From the NCBI GenBank assembly GCA_013365365.1, contig JABVXU010000114.1, forward strand, positions 1-64,000: 64,000 nucleotides of DNA, in the 5' to 3' direction. The position numbers and the translations under genes are program-made. Below are positions 25,401 to 38,705 of this stretch, in pieces. Source of the DNA: Cruorifilaria tuberocauda (Eukaryota > Nematoda > Chromadorea > Rhabditida > Onchocercidae). The notes beneath the pieces are model-generated. The model searched no databases, was not told where the DNA came from, and saw only the letters and a list, made by a program, of their open reading frames with translations. The first letter of the stretch is position 1, and each line of letters starts with the position of its first letter.

Positions 25401-26178
25401 TTATAACCAAAGCTGATGATGCCGTTGGAGAGGTTCGTCTTTGAATTAGATAAACGACTAAAGCTAAATTAATTTGATTGGTTGTTTTGTGACGACCTGT
25501 TAAAAAATTTTTCTTATTTTGGCAAAAATTTTTTTGGAATTTGAGACAGTCAAGGTTAGCGTTATCCATAATTTCGTGAAGAAAGTTTTTAATTTCAAGG
25601 AATCCAGTATTCCAACAACATCAACAATGGTGTCCAACTCAGACGAATTATCCGTGATTAATGAAGTCGAGAAAAACGATGCTGCGATTATTCCATCAAC
25701 CCTTGCACAAAAAGTTGCGGATGAAAAGCAAGCATCTACAGTTGATAATGAAAAATCTTTAAAACGAAAACGCATACGAACCCGTAATGTAACAACATCA
25801 TCAAAGCAGCAAAAGGTCTCATATTATTAATTATAATCGGTGTTGTATTCTCTCCAGAGATACTTTAGATCCAAACCGAAGTAATGATCCAAATCTTATT
25901 AAACTATCTTAGTCGTTGACCTTTTTTTATATTGATTTGCTAGTATCAGTTATCCATCGGGTTTGTTATAGTAGATACTATCTGCTTATGTATAATGTAT
26001 TGATGACAAATAATTAGCGTGATCTGCTAGAATTGGTTTACATAATTCATTGCAGAGTGGTGATTACGGTGAAGGAATCGCTAACAGAGATGAGAATTAC
26101 ATAATGTGGATGCCACCAGAAAATCAAAAAGGTGATGGCACAAATGCACTTAATGCAAAATTTGCTGGAAAATATTAG
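22425..26178 (+). CDS. SLC4A1AP: Kanadaptin (SLC4A1AP) homologue, FHA-domain nuclear protein
   Basis: Eleven exons: 22425-22651, 22883-23046, 23236-23415, 23641-23827, 23918-24027, 24181-24332, 24467-24682, 24909-25037, 25166-25432, 25600-25815 and 26056-26178. They total 1971 nt (656 residues). An FHA domain occupies about residues 35-130: Gly60-Arg61, the SRHH motif at 75-78 and [11 protein letters not shown] at about 101-111 are the phosphopeptide-binding positions. Downstream are the kanadaptin-specific WGMG segment, a double-stranded-RNA-binding-like region (LPVDTAAGQ...NACKVL), the [14 protein letters not shown] block, a charged coiled coil, and a C-terminus close to the family's VPPEGQSGDG ending. 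Mammalian kanadaptin is nuclear and is found with spliceosomal proteins; the named link to the anion exchanger is historical. Intron 2 appears to begin with GC rather than GT. Confidence 0.93.
23047..23235 (+). other. Non-canonical GC-AG intron in kanadaptin
   Basis: To keep the conserved FHA continuation (FGGSSR...GP, compare FGGSTR in relatives) the exon must end at 23046 (GGAG) and resume at 23236 after TTTAAG. The intron then starts GCGTGC. No GT donor in the vicinity gives the same frame and homology. Confidence 0.7.
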
Positions 26179-26451
26179 AAATTGAAGTAGGCTGTATGAA
26201 TATCATTGATAAGTAATGGAGTTGGAAAACGTCGAGATTAATCTTTTGAAAGTAGCTTTATGTAGGCATTAAATGCGAATTTTCGGCATCATAACTAAGA
26301 CCATTTTATCCTTTTTTATCTTATCATCTTTCAATCAGATCAAATGAGATTTTATTAGGATGTATTCGATGTTGTTATGGTATATTTCTAATTAATTACC
26401 AATGTTATTATAATATATTTCTAACTAAAAGGTATTCTAGTGTTTGGATAA

Positions 26452-26457
26452 AATAAA
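26452..26457 (+). terminator. AATAAA polyadenylation signal, kanadaptin
   Basis: A canonical signal about 270 nt after the kanadaptin stop codon; the sequence beyond it has no exon evidence until the convergent acid phosphatase gene. Confidence 0.5.
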
Positions 26458-27239
26458 AATATGAAGAAGTTGGTACCACTTATTTAGATGTTAGTTAAGA
26501 TTGCAAGCTAAATTAGCTTTTTTCTTGCAAGGTAATATTCTTTAGAAGTTGCTGTATAATTTGCCCAAATGTTTTATGTTATTTTGTTCATTTATCGTAA
26601 AGAATATATTGACATGTAACTTCGAAAATGAAAATTTTGGTAGAGAATAGGCGCAATAACAATTGACTAATTGATAGTTTCGCATTTATAAAGATATTAT
26701 AAATAAATTGAGACGTAAATGAGACAAAATTTGAAGATTTTACTCATATTCAAGTTAATTTTGCATAACAATAAAGGCTTATAACAGAAAAAGGCTAATG
26801 TGTAAATTGCACTTTTGAAATGTAAAAGAGTTTAACAATCATTGATAACAGTATGAAATGAATTTTAAAATTCGGTACTTTTATGATAAGTTTGTAATTT
26901 GCAAAAATGATTTGAGAAAAGTTTAAGTTTAAAAAACTTCATTGCTGAAAAATTATTCAGTATTAATAAGGAAATTATTATCAAATAATTTTTTTTTCTT
27001 GGAAATAGTTCATTCTATTGCACAGAAATAAATTATACTACTGTAATTATTATTTTTTAATAATAATTACCGTGCCCTTCTGTTGTTACTGTTATTACTA
27101 TTATTATATGAAAAAATTAAAATTGATAAGTCATTACAATTCTACAATAATTTTTCGGAGAACTTTGGAGAAATAATTTTTTTAGAAGTAATTTCCTTAT
27201 TTCACTTCGAAATAAACATTATAAATTGAGAAGAATTCT
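26458..27239. other. Convergent intergenic region, no gene seen
   Basis: AT-rich spacer between kanadaptin (+) and the acid phosphatase (-). It should contain the phosphatase 3' UTR. TTATTA microsatellite tracts occur near 27040-27110. Confidence 0.6.
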
Positions 27240-30200
27240 TTACCGTACCACATCTTCCCTTAAAAGTGCCATATCCGCATCAGATGGAAGGACTGTTCGA
27301 TTGCCATATATTTTTCGTTTTGTTAAATGTGATTTCAAAATGTGACATGAAAGTATCATTACAATGCTAATCATTGATATAAATAGCACAGCTGTACCTA
27401 AAATAAACTTCAAATTATAAACTTTTTCATTTTTGCATGAAGTACCATGAAATATCTATATTTGATATTTAACAAATAAAAAACACTAATAGAAATTTAT
27501 TTTCTGAGACTGCTAAATCAATCAAATTCTGGCATTATTTAACATTCAATTTTAAAAAAGAAGCATTTTATATTTTCTTTCTATATTAAAACAAGCATAT
27601 GATATTAATTAACAATACCAATTACTTCCATTTCAATCCCAAATTTTTGGAGAAGTTCCAAATCCTTCATCGTATTTCTCAATAGACCAATAGGCAAAAC
27701 TTTTTTCCTACCTAATCATAAATGCAACAAGCTATAAGTATTGTATTTCAAACGGAATTTATTTCCTAGCTTAATTATAAACTGTGCTAATAAGCGCAAT
27801 TCATTTTTTAACTTAATTATATACTTGCCAGAAAATTTGCTATATATATATTTGGCAAACAATTAGTTATTCTTCTGATCAATAGTTAAAATGAATGATT
27901 AATTTCAAGCTGAGAACATCAAATGGAATACATAAAACCATCTGCATACACATAGTTGCACGTATACGTATCTAGTGCATTTACGCATACATGAATGTAA
28001 ACAAATAACACATTTTTTGGAAGTCTAAAATATTTGTTAATAAGCAAAAAAAAGAGTATTTACATATTTTTCTATCATTTCCTTTTTTTTTTTTCATAAT
28101 TCAAAATACTTTATTATTTATTTAACTTACTCATTTTCCTGTATAAAACGAACGGATCACATTCCATTTCCCAATTGAGTGGAATAAAATTGCTAGTTGC
28201 TTTTTCCAATTTCTCTATCGTACATATATCATCACAATAGGCAATTGGAAAACGATAAATTTCATTGGAATCAGTAACATTTTTGTAGTAAAGCTAGAAT
28301 TAATAAAATGTAAAGTAAATGAGAGAGTATTAGCAGAATATTGTATAATGTATGTTCAAATATAATTTGAACGTGCATTGCGTAGCATTCAATTATATAA
28401 AGAGCTCTTATAAGATGCTCTTGAATTACATAGGACTTAATTTAATTTAAAGATACTCTTAAATTGCATAAGAGTTAATTAGAAAATTCAAATGTTAATG
28501 TATTTATAAATAAATATCGAATATCAATCAATTGCGCATTTCTAATTGCATGATCGTTATGGTATTTGCAGTTATATTTTAACTCTACATTTTATAAATA
28601 GATATAAATAGAGTTATTTGTGAAACTAACATAAGCAATGTAAAGAAAACGTAATTAGAAGTATATGAATTGGTTAAGGTGGGATAATGATTTGAAAGAT
28701 TACATTATTTTCGGTAATGTATTAACAAAAATAAATAATGTGTGAGCAGTTGTAAATACTACTAATGATTACATTTTTGAACTGATAATTTCAACGTATT
28801 TGTATCGATATATCAGGAATAATGTATATTTATTACTTCCCCAATACTTATTTCCCCAATACCAATACTTATTTATTGCTTCAAAAGAGAAAAATGATTG
28901 GCCAATTGTCCAGAAAGGATAATTTCTTAATTTAATGTAAAATAAAAATATACACCTGAAGAATGAACTGATTGTCAATCCAATGCGTTTCAAGTAATAC
29001 AAGAGCAGTGTATGATGGATAAGTAGTAAGTTTCATACCAAACATACTTAATAATACTGCTATTGTATCATCGTGCTAAAATGATTATTCATTTTTTACT
29101 GCATAATATTTTTGCTTAAACAATAAGAAAAGAGACGTCATCTAACAAATTTAGCGATATTGTTCGATAAATCTATCATAAAAATTTTATTCACTAAATT
29201 TTTTCAGGTAAATAAAAGTAAACAAATGATTTTTTTTAATAGGTTTAATATACTAATTAATCGGAACACTAATTAATTAATTAATTGGGACACAAATTAA
29301 TTAATTGGAACGCCAATTAATTAATTAATTGGAAGAAGACAATGAAAGGAAACGAAAAAGATTGAAACAAACCGCAGAATATGCATACATCTTTTGCTTC
29401 CATAGCGAATATCCCTTCATTAAATTATTCAATCTTGCAAAAATTTCCTTTAATAATTCACCTAAAATTGATAAAATTATTCCTTTCTCATAATCTTCAT
29501 CTATTTTCTTTTTTGATTGTAAATTTTTTTTTTAATTAAAAATTAACCTCCTTGAAGTCTTTTGAGCAAATCGGTACTGTATTGATATTGATTCCATAAA
29601 TTATACATTTCCGAAATTTTATTCCATATCGTTTCATTAACCCATTTTGGAAATTCGTGTTTATCTTTATGATAAGTCTAAAGAAAAGGTATAAAAAATA
29701 AAATTAAATTAAAGGTAGTAAATTAATTTATTCTATTTACTCGTTTTTACTAATTTAAATTAATTTTAATTAATGTACTTGTTTTCTTTGTACTTAAATA
29801 TGACAAAACCATTATTTTTTTTATACTGTATTTCTTAAAATTCTGAAATGCAAAACTAAAATGTATTTTCTTGAATTTACTAGGTTAATTTGAATGATAA
29901 CTTACAATAACTTTAAGTGCATCATAGACAAGCCAAATATTTTCAAAATCCAAATAACCACTTTCTACATTCATATGTTTGCCGATATATCGAAAAAAAT
30001 TTTCATTCGATTTTAACATATCTTGTATCGTTTTCATTTCGAGTACTCGTCGTAACTCTTCCTTTACTTTCGCACAATCTTGTTGAAGTAGTTGCTGAAT
30101 GAAGAATTTTTGAAATGTTAAATATGAACAATTTTAATCAAATCAAAAAATTACTGGCATATTGTATCACGATATAAACCAATAAATAGATTCCTAAAAG

Positions 30201-31669
30201 TATATTTCCACATTATATCTTTTAATTTAAGATTAAAAAACATTTTAAATTATTGAAAAAAAAAATAATTTGAAGGAAAAAAAAATGTTTGACTTTGTCT
30301 TTTTCAGCTTGTACTGTATGCACTGGTACTGGATGCCATACTGATAATAACTTATCATTATGATAAGTTTGCGAGTATAAACCTTGAAGAACGGCATTGG
30401 CTGTCATTAACGTACGATTGATATCGGTACTTCTTATGTAAATATGAAATAGATTAATTATGCTTAATTGAACCTTCAAAAATTTTATTAACTCAATCAA
30501 TTAATTAATTATTTTCATAAAATTATCTCTCTTATCTTTCGAATCAAAAATTGAACGGATAGGATAATTGTTTTCTTTGATGCAATCAAATAGTTTTATC
30601 ACTTTCAGATAATTTTTATCACAAGTCAAAGAACAACAGTTCAAAGTTCTTGTAAAGAGAGATTCTGTTTTTTATGCTAAGATGAAATTCTTTCAGTGTA
30701 AAAAAAAAACTATCAGTACCGGATTTGCACTATTGCACTATCAGTTTCGGATTTCGACCCGTTTTTCTTCGTTTTTTTTTTAAATATAATCGAAATAAGT
30801 ATTAGAATGAAATTTTATTTAAATTAGAAAATGAAGATTTACATTTATTATACTTAAAAAATTTAAAACAGTAATAATATGAAAAAATGTAATATTTGAA
30901 AATTTTTTAAATTTAAATGAAACCTCGGAAGTTTTAAAAGTTTCACTCAAAAATCCATCATAACGTTCTCGAAGGAATTTGCCAAGATGATATGCTTGCC
31001 AGATACCTTCAACTGTTAATTCACCTAAACCAATCTCCCACGATTCCTCATCATTAGCTGCATCATTTGGAAGTAAAGTTATTGGTGTACGATCACCATG
31101 TCGCCACATCTATTTGATAAATAAACAATAATAATGAATAATAGATTATTGAAATTAGAAATTATATTTTTCAAATTTCAAATTTTAACAATCATTTTTT
31201 TTTAATGTTTTATTTTATAAACAAAACAATGTTAAACAAATAAAACATTTAAAAAATTTATAACGCTACATTAATTTTTTCTAATATAAAATAAATTTTC
31301 AATAAAATGAATTATTTTTTTTCTCTCTCTCAAAATTATTTTCAATAAAAAGATTTAAATTGAGGAAAAAAAATCATTTCTGTCATGTCTTCTTATTGTA
31401 AAATACACAACAATTTATTGGATAAATAACATTAAAATATTTAGTTTTTTTTTTTTTCGCGAAAATTTTACATTATCATTAATGATAATTTTAATTAAAT
31501 TATTGTTAAGAGAGAGATTACGAAAAATTGTTACAGCATGAACATGAATAAGTGTTGCTAAATTTGCTTTAACATTAGCAATTGTCCCATCCTTATCTGT
31601 TATTGTTTGTTTACCGTTGCTAATAACCAATAAGGAATAAAATAATAGCAAATCAAATAAGCATTTCAT
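27240..31669 (-). CDS. Histidine acid phosphatase, secreted/type I membrane protein
   Basis: Nine exons in transcript order: 31669-31535, 31109-30924, 30473-30294, 30094-29906, 29677-29548, 29461-29373, 29075-28956, 28293-28131 and 27397-27240. They total 1350 nt (449 residues). A hydrophobic signal peptide opens the protein (about 1-19). The catalytic RHGDRTP motif is at 48-54, with His49 as the phospho-acceptor. The RSTDINRT block and the proton-donor AHDDT (His304-Asp305) complete the active site. A single membrane span (about 399-418) and a short basic cytoplasmic tail end the protein, as in lysosomal acid phosphatase. It hydrolyses phosphomonoesters in the lysosome, gut lumen or cell surface. 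C. elegans has an expanded family (pho genes), so the exact orthologue is uncertain. About ten extra residues precede the RSTD motif compared with the usual spacing. Confidence 0.92.
29253..29333. repeat. Palindromic TTAATTAA microsatellite in acid phosphatase intron
   Basis: Four runs of (TTAA)n separated by GGAACAC, GGGACAC and GGAACGCC-like spacers, inside the intron between exons 6 and 7. Each run is self-complementary, and the spaced arrangement is a short tandem repeat with unit about 20-25 bp. Confidence 0.7.
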
Positions 31670-33084
31670 ATATATCACTGTATCACCTGAAAATTTCATT
31701 CCTCTATAAAATGAAAAAGAATGCAAGTAAGAAAGAAGAAAAAAGATAAGTGCACATTTAAGAAAGAGAACTTAATTAGTAAATAATGACAGTGTTAATT
31801 GGAGAAACAATTAACGGATATCTTAAAACAATAAAAACCATCGCTCAATCACTCTGTGGAAAATACCTGTCAATTATTCCTTCCTCAACAATTCTCCCCC
31901 ATCCACTCACTAACCATCAATATCATCTTTTTCTCTCCCCGTGCATTTACGCAAGTATGTTTGTATGTGTGTATATGTGTATGTGTGTATGTGTACGTGT
32001 GTGTACGTATGTACATATGTATGTACGTATGTATGTATGTAATTGTTTATGTATGTTAGTATTAGAAATAGTTCGATTAAATTAAATTTAAACGTATATC
32101 AAAATGGGAAAAATAATAATTTACATAAATGTGAATTTCCGGATAAATGAAACGACACGTGACCGCGCGTTGACCGATTACGTCCGAATTCTGATACAAC
32201 GTGAAATTCGAGTAGATACGCGTTTCTATATAGGTATATCTATTTTTTTTTCATCTATCATAACAGTGTACAGGTCAAAAGTAAATGAGTGAACTTCGTC
32301 AAATCGATAAATTGAAGGATATGTTTATGACCAAAACACTCCGATTAACAGATGAAGAAAACGATCATGATGCGACGATATATGATAGGTCAGGAGGTCA
32401 GGGATACATTTAAACAGTTCAGATTCTATTTCAAGTTTGTCAGCAAATCGATTAGGATTTTTCTCATTAATTAAATTTTTTACTGAGTAAGAGTAGCTTT
32501 GACTTAACGTATTAGTATTATTTTCCTGATTTCTCATTTTTGATATTTATTGTTTTACATATTGATTGGTCTCCCACATATTTAAATTTTCATATAATAT
32601 TAGAATCATATAATCACGAATTTATTTCCAGGTCTATTTTAATACACTGAATTCTTATGTATTTAATGAAGTAATTTAAAACAAATAATTTAAAATATTA
32701 AAAACAAATAGATTATAATTCCAAAAAAGGAAAAAAAAGTTAGCTTTCGATCTTATTCAAATGAAAATTTCCTGAACATAAAAAAATGTACTTGAACACA
32801 TTGTTTGCTGGAAAATCAGCGCATAACAATTATATGACAAATATTTCTAAGAAATATCAGCAGTTAATTGGAAATTCTTCTTATAAATGAATATTGCATC
32901 AATCAACTTATAATTTTTTAATTCCAGCTGAAAAAGACAAACTGCATCAATTTCCTTCAATAACATCTATTAAACTGTAAAATAAAATCATTAAAAAGAT
33001 TTATATGTGAATTGCAAATGATCAAAAATAAAGCGATCCAATAACCTTGCGAATCGTTCAGAAATCCTTAATTACTAATTCTGT
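31670..33084. other. Promoter of acid phosphatase and 3' region of NOP14
   Basis: Two same-strand genes flank this 1.4 kb. The phosphatase start is preceded by a TTTTCAG acceptor at about 31688. A C-rich patch (31885-31945) and a TG-rich repeat follow. A patch of higher GC content near 32150-32220 contains a 43-codon plus-strand open stretch, but I found no splice continuation and do not call a gene. Confidence 0.5.
31955..32050. repeat. TG/TATG simple repeat
   Basis: Alternating TGTA, TGTG and GTATG units run for about 95 bp and give spurious cysteine/valine/tyrosine-rich open frames on the plus strand. It is a simple-sequence repeat in the upstream region of the phosphatase gene. Confidence 0.9.
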
Positions 33085-36000
33085 TCATAATCTATGTTTC
33101 ATATAGGTATTCTTTTTGTATTCACTTTCCTGTCCTTGCAAAGTGGATATCAACCACTTCGTCTTTTTCTTTCGAGCCTTATCATTTTCCAACATTTCCT
33201 GCCGTTTTTCTCTGAAAAATTGATTGTAGTAATAAAACCTTTTTTGTTTTTCAGATTTAAACCAAAAAGGAATAACAGATCAAATTCAAAACGCGAAATA
33301 TTAAATATATACAACATATGTACCTATTTAAAAATTGATTATCACGACGCAGTTCTCGAACTGTTCCACGTAATTCCTTTTTGTACTTTTTAGTGAGTTG
33401 TTTGATTTCAATCTTTTTAGATTTCTTTGCGATGTTTTTGTTATAATGTGCCTTTTCTGCATCATAATTCTCTTCAAAACGTGGTTCCAACAGATCCAGC
33501 ATCCTGAATTAAGATATAATGATACCTGCAATTGACGAACAAAGAGGTGATTAGATAGTAATAAATGATACAAATGCCGGAAATTCACGAAGAAACTAAC
33601 TTTTTCTGTTTTACTGGACGCTGCAATTGTTTTAATAAATTTTTTGAAGACTGAGCAGTGATGAAAGATTCTAGTTCAGATAATTTCGTCACCAACTCAG
33701 TTGGATATAGATTACGTGGTAATCGCGACAATAAACTGAGAAGTGGCCTAAAAATTCGACTCGATAATATTCTAACTCAAGAGATTTCCAGAATCATTCA
33801 ACCTATATGTACATTTTTCTAATTATAATTATTTTCTTATCATTGACCAAAAATATAAAAACTAATGTACCTGAAAATTATGGAGAAACTGACGATGTTG
33901 GAATAAATGAAGCTGAATCGGCATAAAACAATGGAAGCGATACTGAGAATGCACAACCGATTTTGATTGCTTTCTTCAAAACTGAAAAAATTATTTGCAA
34001 AGATTGGAAAAAAATTAATCCGTAATTTTTAACATTGCAAATAAATTCTGTTTATTATCATTTTCATGATGAATTTCAGCCAAAAAAGAGGGGAAGAGGT
34101 AGAGTAAATGTATCTGAACAGCATAATACAACATCAATTAAAGGGTATTCCGTTATATAAATGAAGTTTGATATGATAGAATAATAATCATAAGCAATAA
34201 TAACAAACTTCTTTAGACTACTAAATTAATTTTATCTTTCTATGTTGAGAACGATCCTTGCAGATTTGATTACTGTGCTTATTATTTAAAAAAAAAAACG
34301 GATAATTTACCTATTTATGTTATCACCGAACATTTCCATTGCATCTAATTGTGGAGGTATTTCAATTTTTGAACACTGAAAATGATTAATTTACTTAATT
34401 ATAGGTCATTTCCTAAGTTTTAAAAAAAATTTTAAACTGGAGTTGGATTTCTTTATTTAAAGAATTGTCGAGCAGGGTAATAGTAAAAATTGATGTGAGG
34501 ATAAAAAACTTGCATCATCAGTAATAAAAAGCATCCTACGATGCGGCAATGATATAGGAAAGGTTGCCGATGGACAACGTTCATCATCTCTGCTTTCAAC
34601 TGCCATTAAAAAAACACCATGAAGAAAAGCGATAATCTCTGGCACATACCTGTATAATCCATTATATTTATTCTATTTTCACAAAAATTAAAAATAATTT
34701 TGATACTTTAGAATTCGCTAAAAATATGCAGTGCTTATACAAATCCAATCATTATTTCAAAACTTTTTTATATCATTAGCAAAGTAAACATGGAACAACA
34801 ACTTCACCTCTTATTTTCTTCGACGAATGAACTCAGCATATGAACCATCAATAGCATGCATCCAATGTCTTTTATACTGCACATTCGTACGGTTGAAACC
34901 AGATGGCAAGCAAATGCAAGTAATGGACTAACAACAGGATGAAACGTGTCATGCATTGGATACAAAGTTGAAACCAATTTCAAAAATGCAATAAAACGAA
35001 ATGTAAACATCTCGTGTGGCGTACGCGCATGTAGTGTATGTTGCTGACGCAAGAGAGCACGCATGCAACGTGTACTGTACTCGACATCGAACTAGAACAT
35101 AGTAAAACGAAATGAATCCTAATTGTTTGGTCATCGAAAAATAAAACTTCAATAATCAAAGTAAATTTAACAAAATTATTGAAAAAACTAAAATTTTCGA
35201 AATCTTTAAAAACTAGCTTTCATCAAAAAATATAATCCCCGTGCTATATAACCAAACCGATCTGTTTTTGCTACGCATTCCCTGGACAAATCATCGTAAT
35301 ATCTGAAAAAACTACCTGAAGCTACCAAATTTTCTAGAGAATTTCTAATATATTTAATATGCACTGATCGAAAGTAATATCGATAGCAAAAGAAATTTGC
35401 TAATTCATCCCTTTTATTTTAAATTCGAGACATATTTTGTTTGCATCATTTTACTAGAGCTGCTTTATAGGAAGAAAGCCAAAAATGACAATTGATATAC
35501 CTGAGAAGAAGTATAAATAACCGGCCAAGTCGGGATTTATTCCCTTCACGAAGACTTGGGTGATAGAGCTTAATTAATCTCTCAATGATTACTTCACAAT
35601 TGACATCACTTTGAGAGTCTAGTAACTTTTTCAGATTTTCATATTTCTGAGGCAGATCAATCACGAAAGGTAATTCCTCACTTGTTGATTCGTTTCGAAC
35701 TGCAATAAACATAAACTCAGTCATTTATTGAAAATATGAGCCGTTATGAATTTTAAATTAAACTAGCATTTTAAAAATTACATATGCTTACATATGCTAA
35801 AAATTACAAACTAATTTTATTAAATTTTACAAAAGCCACCTTTCGAAAATCATTCCAAGTCACTATTAAAACTTCAAGTTTTCTATTTTATCAATTCAAT
35901 GCTTGTATCGGCATAGTCGGTAAGCCATAGAGGTCATATCTCTCTTATCTTCAGCAGCAAAATCTCATGTGCATGATAGAATAGTTGATTTCCTACAGAT

Positions 36001-38465
36001 GCTTACTCTGATGTGCAGACATCAGAGACGGCGAAAATACTGATTGATTAGCTAACTGATTCCAAAAATGCTTTTAACGAAGTGGCTTCAATCATCATTT
36101 TGAACTCTAAGATGATAATACAATAAACAAACTTTCCATCCCTGTATCTGCACCAATATTTTTTGTACTGGACTGCGGCAAATCGCTTTGACCAACATCA
36201 TTCACCATTGCATCAAAATCATCCTTTTCTTTGTCTTCATCCATTTCTTCACTATCTGTTTCATCTTCCTCGTCTGATGAATCAATACGAACTATTTTTA
36301 TTCGCCCTCTTTTAAGCTAAAAATTTCTGAGGTTAAAAATTAAAGAGTTATGACTAATTATATTACAGATCATTTTCTGAAACAACAGATACGGATTCCC
36401 ACAAAAAGTACTATATTGGTATAGCAATCAATAGTCTAATGCGAATGTCAAATTTTGCAATCGTACCTTCTCTGCATTCATAAGCACACCTGAGCTGTCA
36501 TATTTCACCATAAAATTTTCGTTGTTGTCATCACTTTTTGATTTCTTTTTTGCTTCTTTATCCTGGAAAATTTGTCATAAAATTTATAGCACAAAAGCAT
36601 AATATCGAAAAAATTTGAATTAATGTTTAAAATATATTAAAGAAACAAATCTCGAAAAGACAAAACCTCCTCCATCAGCGCAAGACGAGCTTTCTCTTGC
36701 CTAATTAGCCTTTCACGTTCTTCATACGCTTTCTCTTCCTCCGTTTTCTGCCGTTCACTCGCTACTCCTCTTTTCCCCCTTTCCATTTGGAGCTCGTACA
36801 ACTGAATCAGAATAAAACTAAGTTTTTCTTGACAAAGTGTATTTTAATCACAAGTACCATAAGGATTTCGAAGAAAAAATATCATGACAATAGCCCGTCT
36901 TTCTAAAAAATTATCTCTGGTGATATTTCCAAACAAAAAGAAATGATTGAAACACAGCGGAATAAGTATAGTATTTCAAATTGGAATATAGACTTACCAT
37001 ATGATCGTAATCGTCTTTCTCAGGTCCACTTATATTTAATTTATCTTTCGCAGGTCTTATAAAATTGGCCATTTCATTGGTTTGTTGTATTTTATTCCAC
37101 TTTTCATCCAACCTTTCTATTGCGTCTTCATGTTCATCACGAGCTAACTTTTTATTGTAACGTTGTTGCTTCGTTTTTGCTATCAATTCAGCAATAAAAT
37201 CTTTCCTGTATACGATAAATATCCCAAAATACATAGTATACAAATTTCGAAACATTGTCATTTCTTAAAAAAGTTTTAACGAAAGAACAACATCTTTTCT
37301 CACTTCATATTGAATTTAGTTTCACCTTTAAAAATGCTAAGACAAGAAGCAGAATATCTTTATTCTTTGATGTGGAGTGCTTTCATTTGAAAAGAATGAA
37401 GATGAATACTCTAAAAATTATATTTTCATGTAAAAATCCAAAAAATATAAAACTCCAAATTATTCATATTTCTAGATTTGCCAGATATTCGAATTGTAAT
37501 AACCTTTTGATGACTGCATTTTCCCCTGATGCTGGGGTTCCGCCACCAAAGTGAACTGAAGCCACAACATTTGCACTTATACTTCCTGTTTGCCTGTCCT
37601 CATCGCTATCATCCTCGTCGCTTAACATCGTGCGATCGTATTTCTCCACTTCAGTTAATTCTCGCCCCTTATGAGTCAGTTTTTCATCTGGAAAATTACA
37701 GTTTATGGTATATGCTGAAAGAAAACGACAATAAACAAAAAATAATTAACATCACAGAGCTCATAAACTTTTATTCGTATAACCAGCATACCAGAAGAAC
37801 AGATGAAATAAGTAAATTATAATTTTTTCCTATACACTGTTTTCAACTAATAAAGATATATTTCATGTGTAAATCTGATATTTTGCCCGGTCTCGTCAAA
37901 AGAAATTCACCTCTATCATTTGCCAGTTCTGAATTATTTCTTTTAAAAATTTTCAAACGCTCCTCAGTAAATCGTTTCGAAATACGTTCATCATCCAACA
38001 TGCCATTACTTTCACCGATACGTTGATCAATAATCTAGAAGTAAATCACTATTCCTGCTCCCCGCCAGTGCTGGAATATTCAAAAAACAAGTGAAAAGGT
38101 TTTCTTAAACTTTGCAATAAACTACTGACTGAGGAAAAAACTAAACCTTATTACGCTTTCCACGTTCTTTCCATTCGATAGCCAATGTCTTCGCCCGATT
38201 TTCAAAGGCTTTTTTCTTAGATAAACCTGGTGCACCACATGGAGCTGATACCGCTTTTGTTCCGAGTATCTGCAACGTTCACAGAATGAAACTTGTGGCA
38301 TAAACCCAGAAGTTTTAACCTTTGAACCCATGATCAAATTTAGGATCTTTGGGATTAACGAGGTACCTGGTGTTTTGTACGATTGTATTTCAGTTCGAAT
38401 GGATTTATTTTCGTTGGTTGAACCGCCGGTTTCTTCACTTTTTCATTTTTTATTCTTTTCACCAT
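33085..38465 (-). CDS. NOP14: NOP14 nucleolar protein, 40S ribosome (SSU processome) factor
   Basis: Seventeen exons: 38465-38367, 38269-38147, 38034-37911, 37687-37504, 37205-36998, 36801-36667, 36562-36467, 36316-36133, 35699-35501, 35302-35218, 35091-34808, 34649-34514, 34375-34311, 33981-33871, 33747-33601, 33503-33324 and 33211-33085. They total 2487 nt (828 residues; human NOP14 is 857). The family signature is continuous: basic N-terminus with NPFELKYNRTKH, a KRFTEERL segment, DEKLTHKG and VASVHFGGG, an acidic middle (DSSDEEDETDSEE), then LPFVIDLPQKYENL, HPSLREGNKSRL, FHPVVSPLLAF, FVPEI-type repeats and the C-terminal KKYKKELRGTVRELRRDNQFL. In yeast and human it binds Emg1 and Noc4 and is needed for 18S rRNA maturation. 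Introns 10 and 12 appear to start with GC. The gene lies 240 bp after the TFIIH p44 stop codon on the same strand. Confidence 0.93.
34376..34513 (-). other. GC-AG intron (consensus GCAAGT) in NOP14
   Basis: Exon 12 must end at 34514 (ACT GAT GAT) so that exon 13 (TGT TCA AAA...) is read in frame. The intron then begins GCAAGT, the classic GC-donor consensus. The GT four bases further into the intron (34509-34508) would place a stop codon within a few residues of the next exon. Confidence 0.75.
35092..35217 (-). other. Likely GC-AG intron in NOP14, weaker consensus
   Basis: Exon 10 (family-like GYIARGLYFLMK) joins exon 11 (FDVEYSTRC) in frame only if the intron starts at GCTAGT (35217). The alternative GT donor after Cys (GTAGCA at 35274) also keeps frame but deletes the conserved helical segment. 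I prefer the GC donor but this is the least certain of the four. Confidence 0.5.
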
Positions 38466-38705
38466 GCTAAAAACATTAGTTTCTTCATAAAAAGCTTATG
38501 AAATGGAACACAAGCCAAACGAATACATAACTATCATTCATCAATTTCCATATGGAGACTATGAATCAAAACTCGTCCTGCAATATATATTTAAAAGGCG
38601 ACTGATGCGTAGCATACATACACTTGCGATCACATAAATAAAATTACATGTGTTTATTACACGTGTCTTTACAGACAATCCAACATCTATCATTTAATGA
38701 ATATT
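38466..38705 (-). promoter_or_regulatory. Intercistronic region of a probable GTF2H2-NOP14 operon
   Basis: Only 240 bp separate the p44 stop from the NOP14 start. On the minus strand an AATAAA (38658-38653) lies about 50 nt after the first stop. A GTTTTTAG acceptor ends one base before the NOP14 ATG, which is the arrangement expected for trans-splicing of a downstream operon cistron. Confidence 0.55.

Noticed and set aside
31786..32085. Plus-strand cysteine/valine/tyrosine-rich open frames
   Set aside because: They are produced by the TG/TATG simple repeat and show no splice structure or family resemblance.
32104..32400. Plus-strand open stretches of higher GC content (starts at 32104 and 32286)
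   Set aside because: I tested splicing between them and each join reaches a stop at once; likely promoter or leader sequence.
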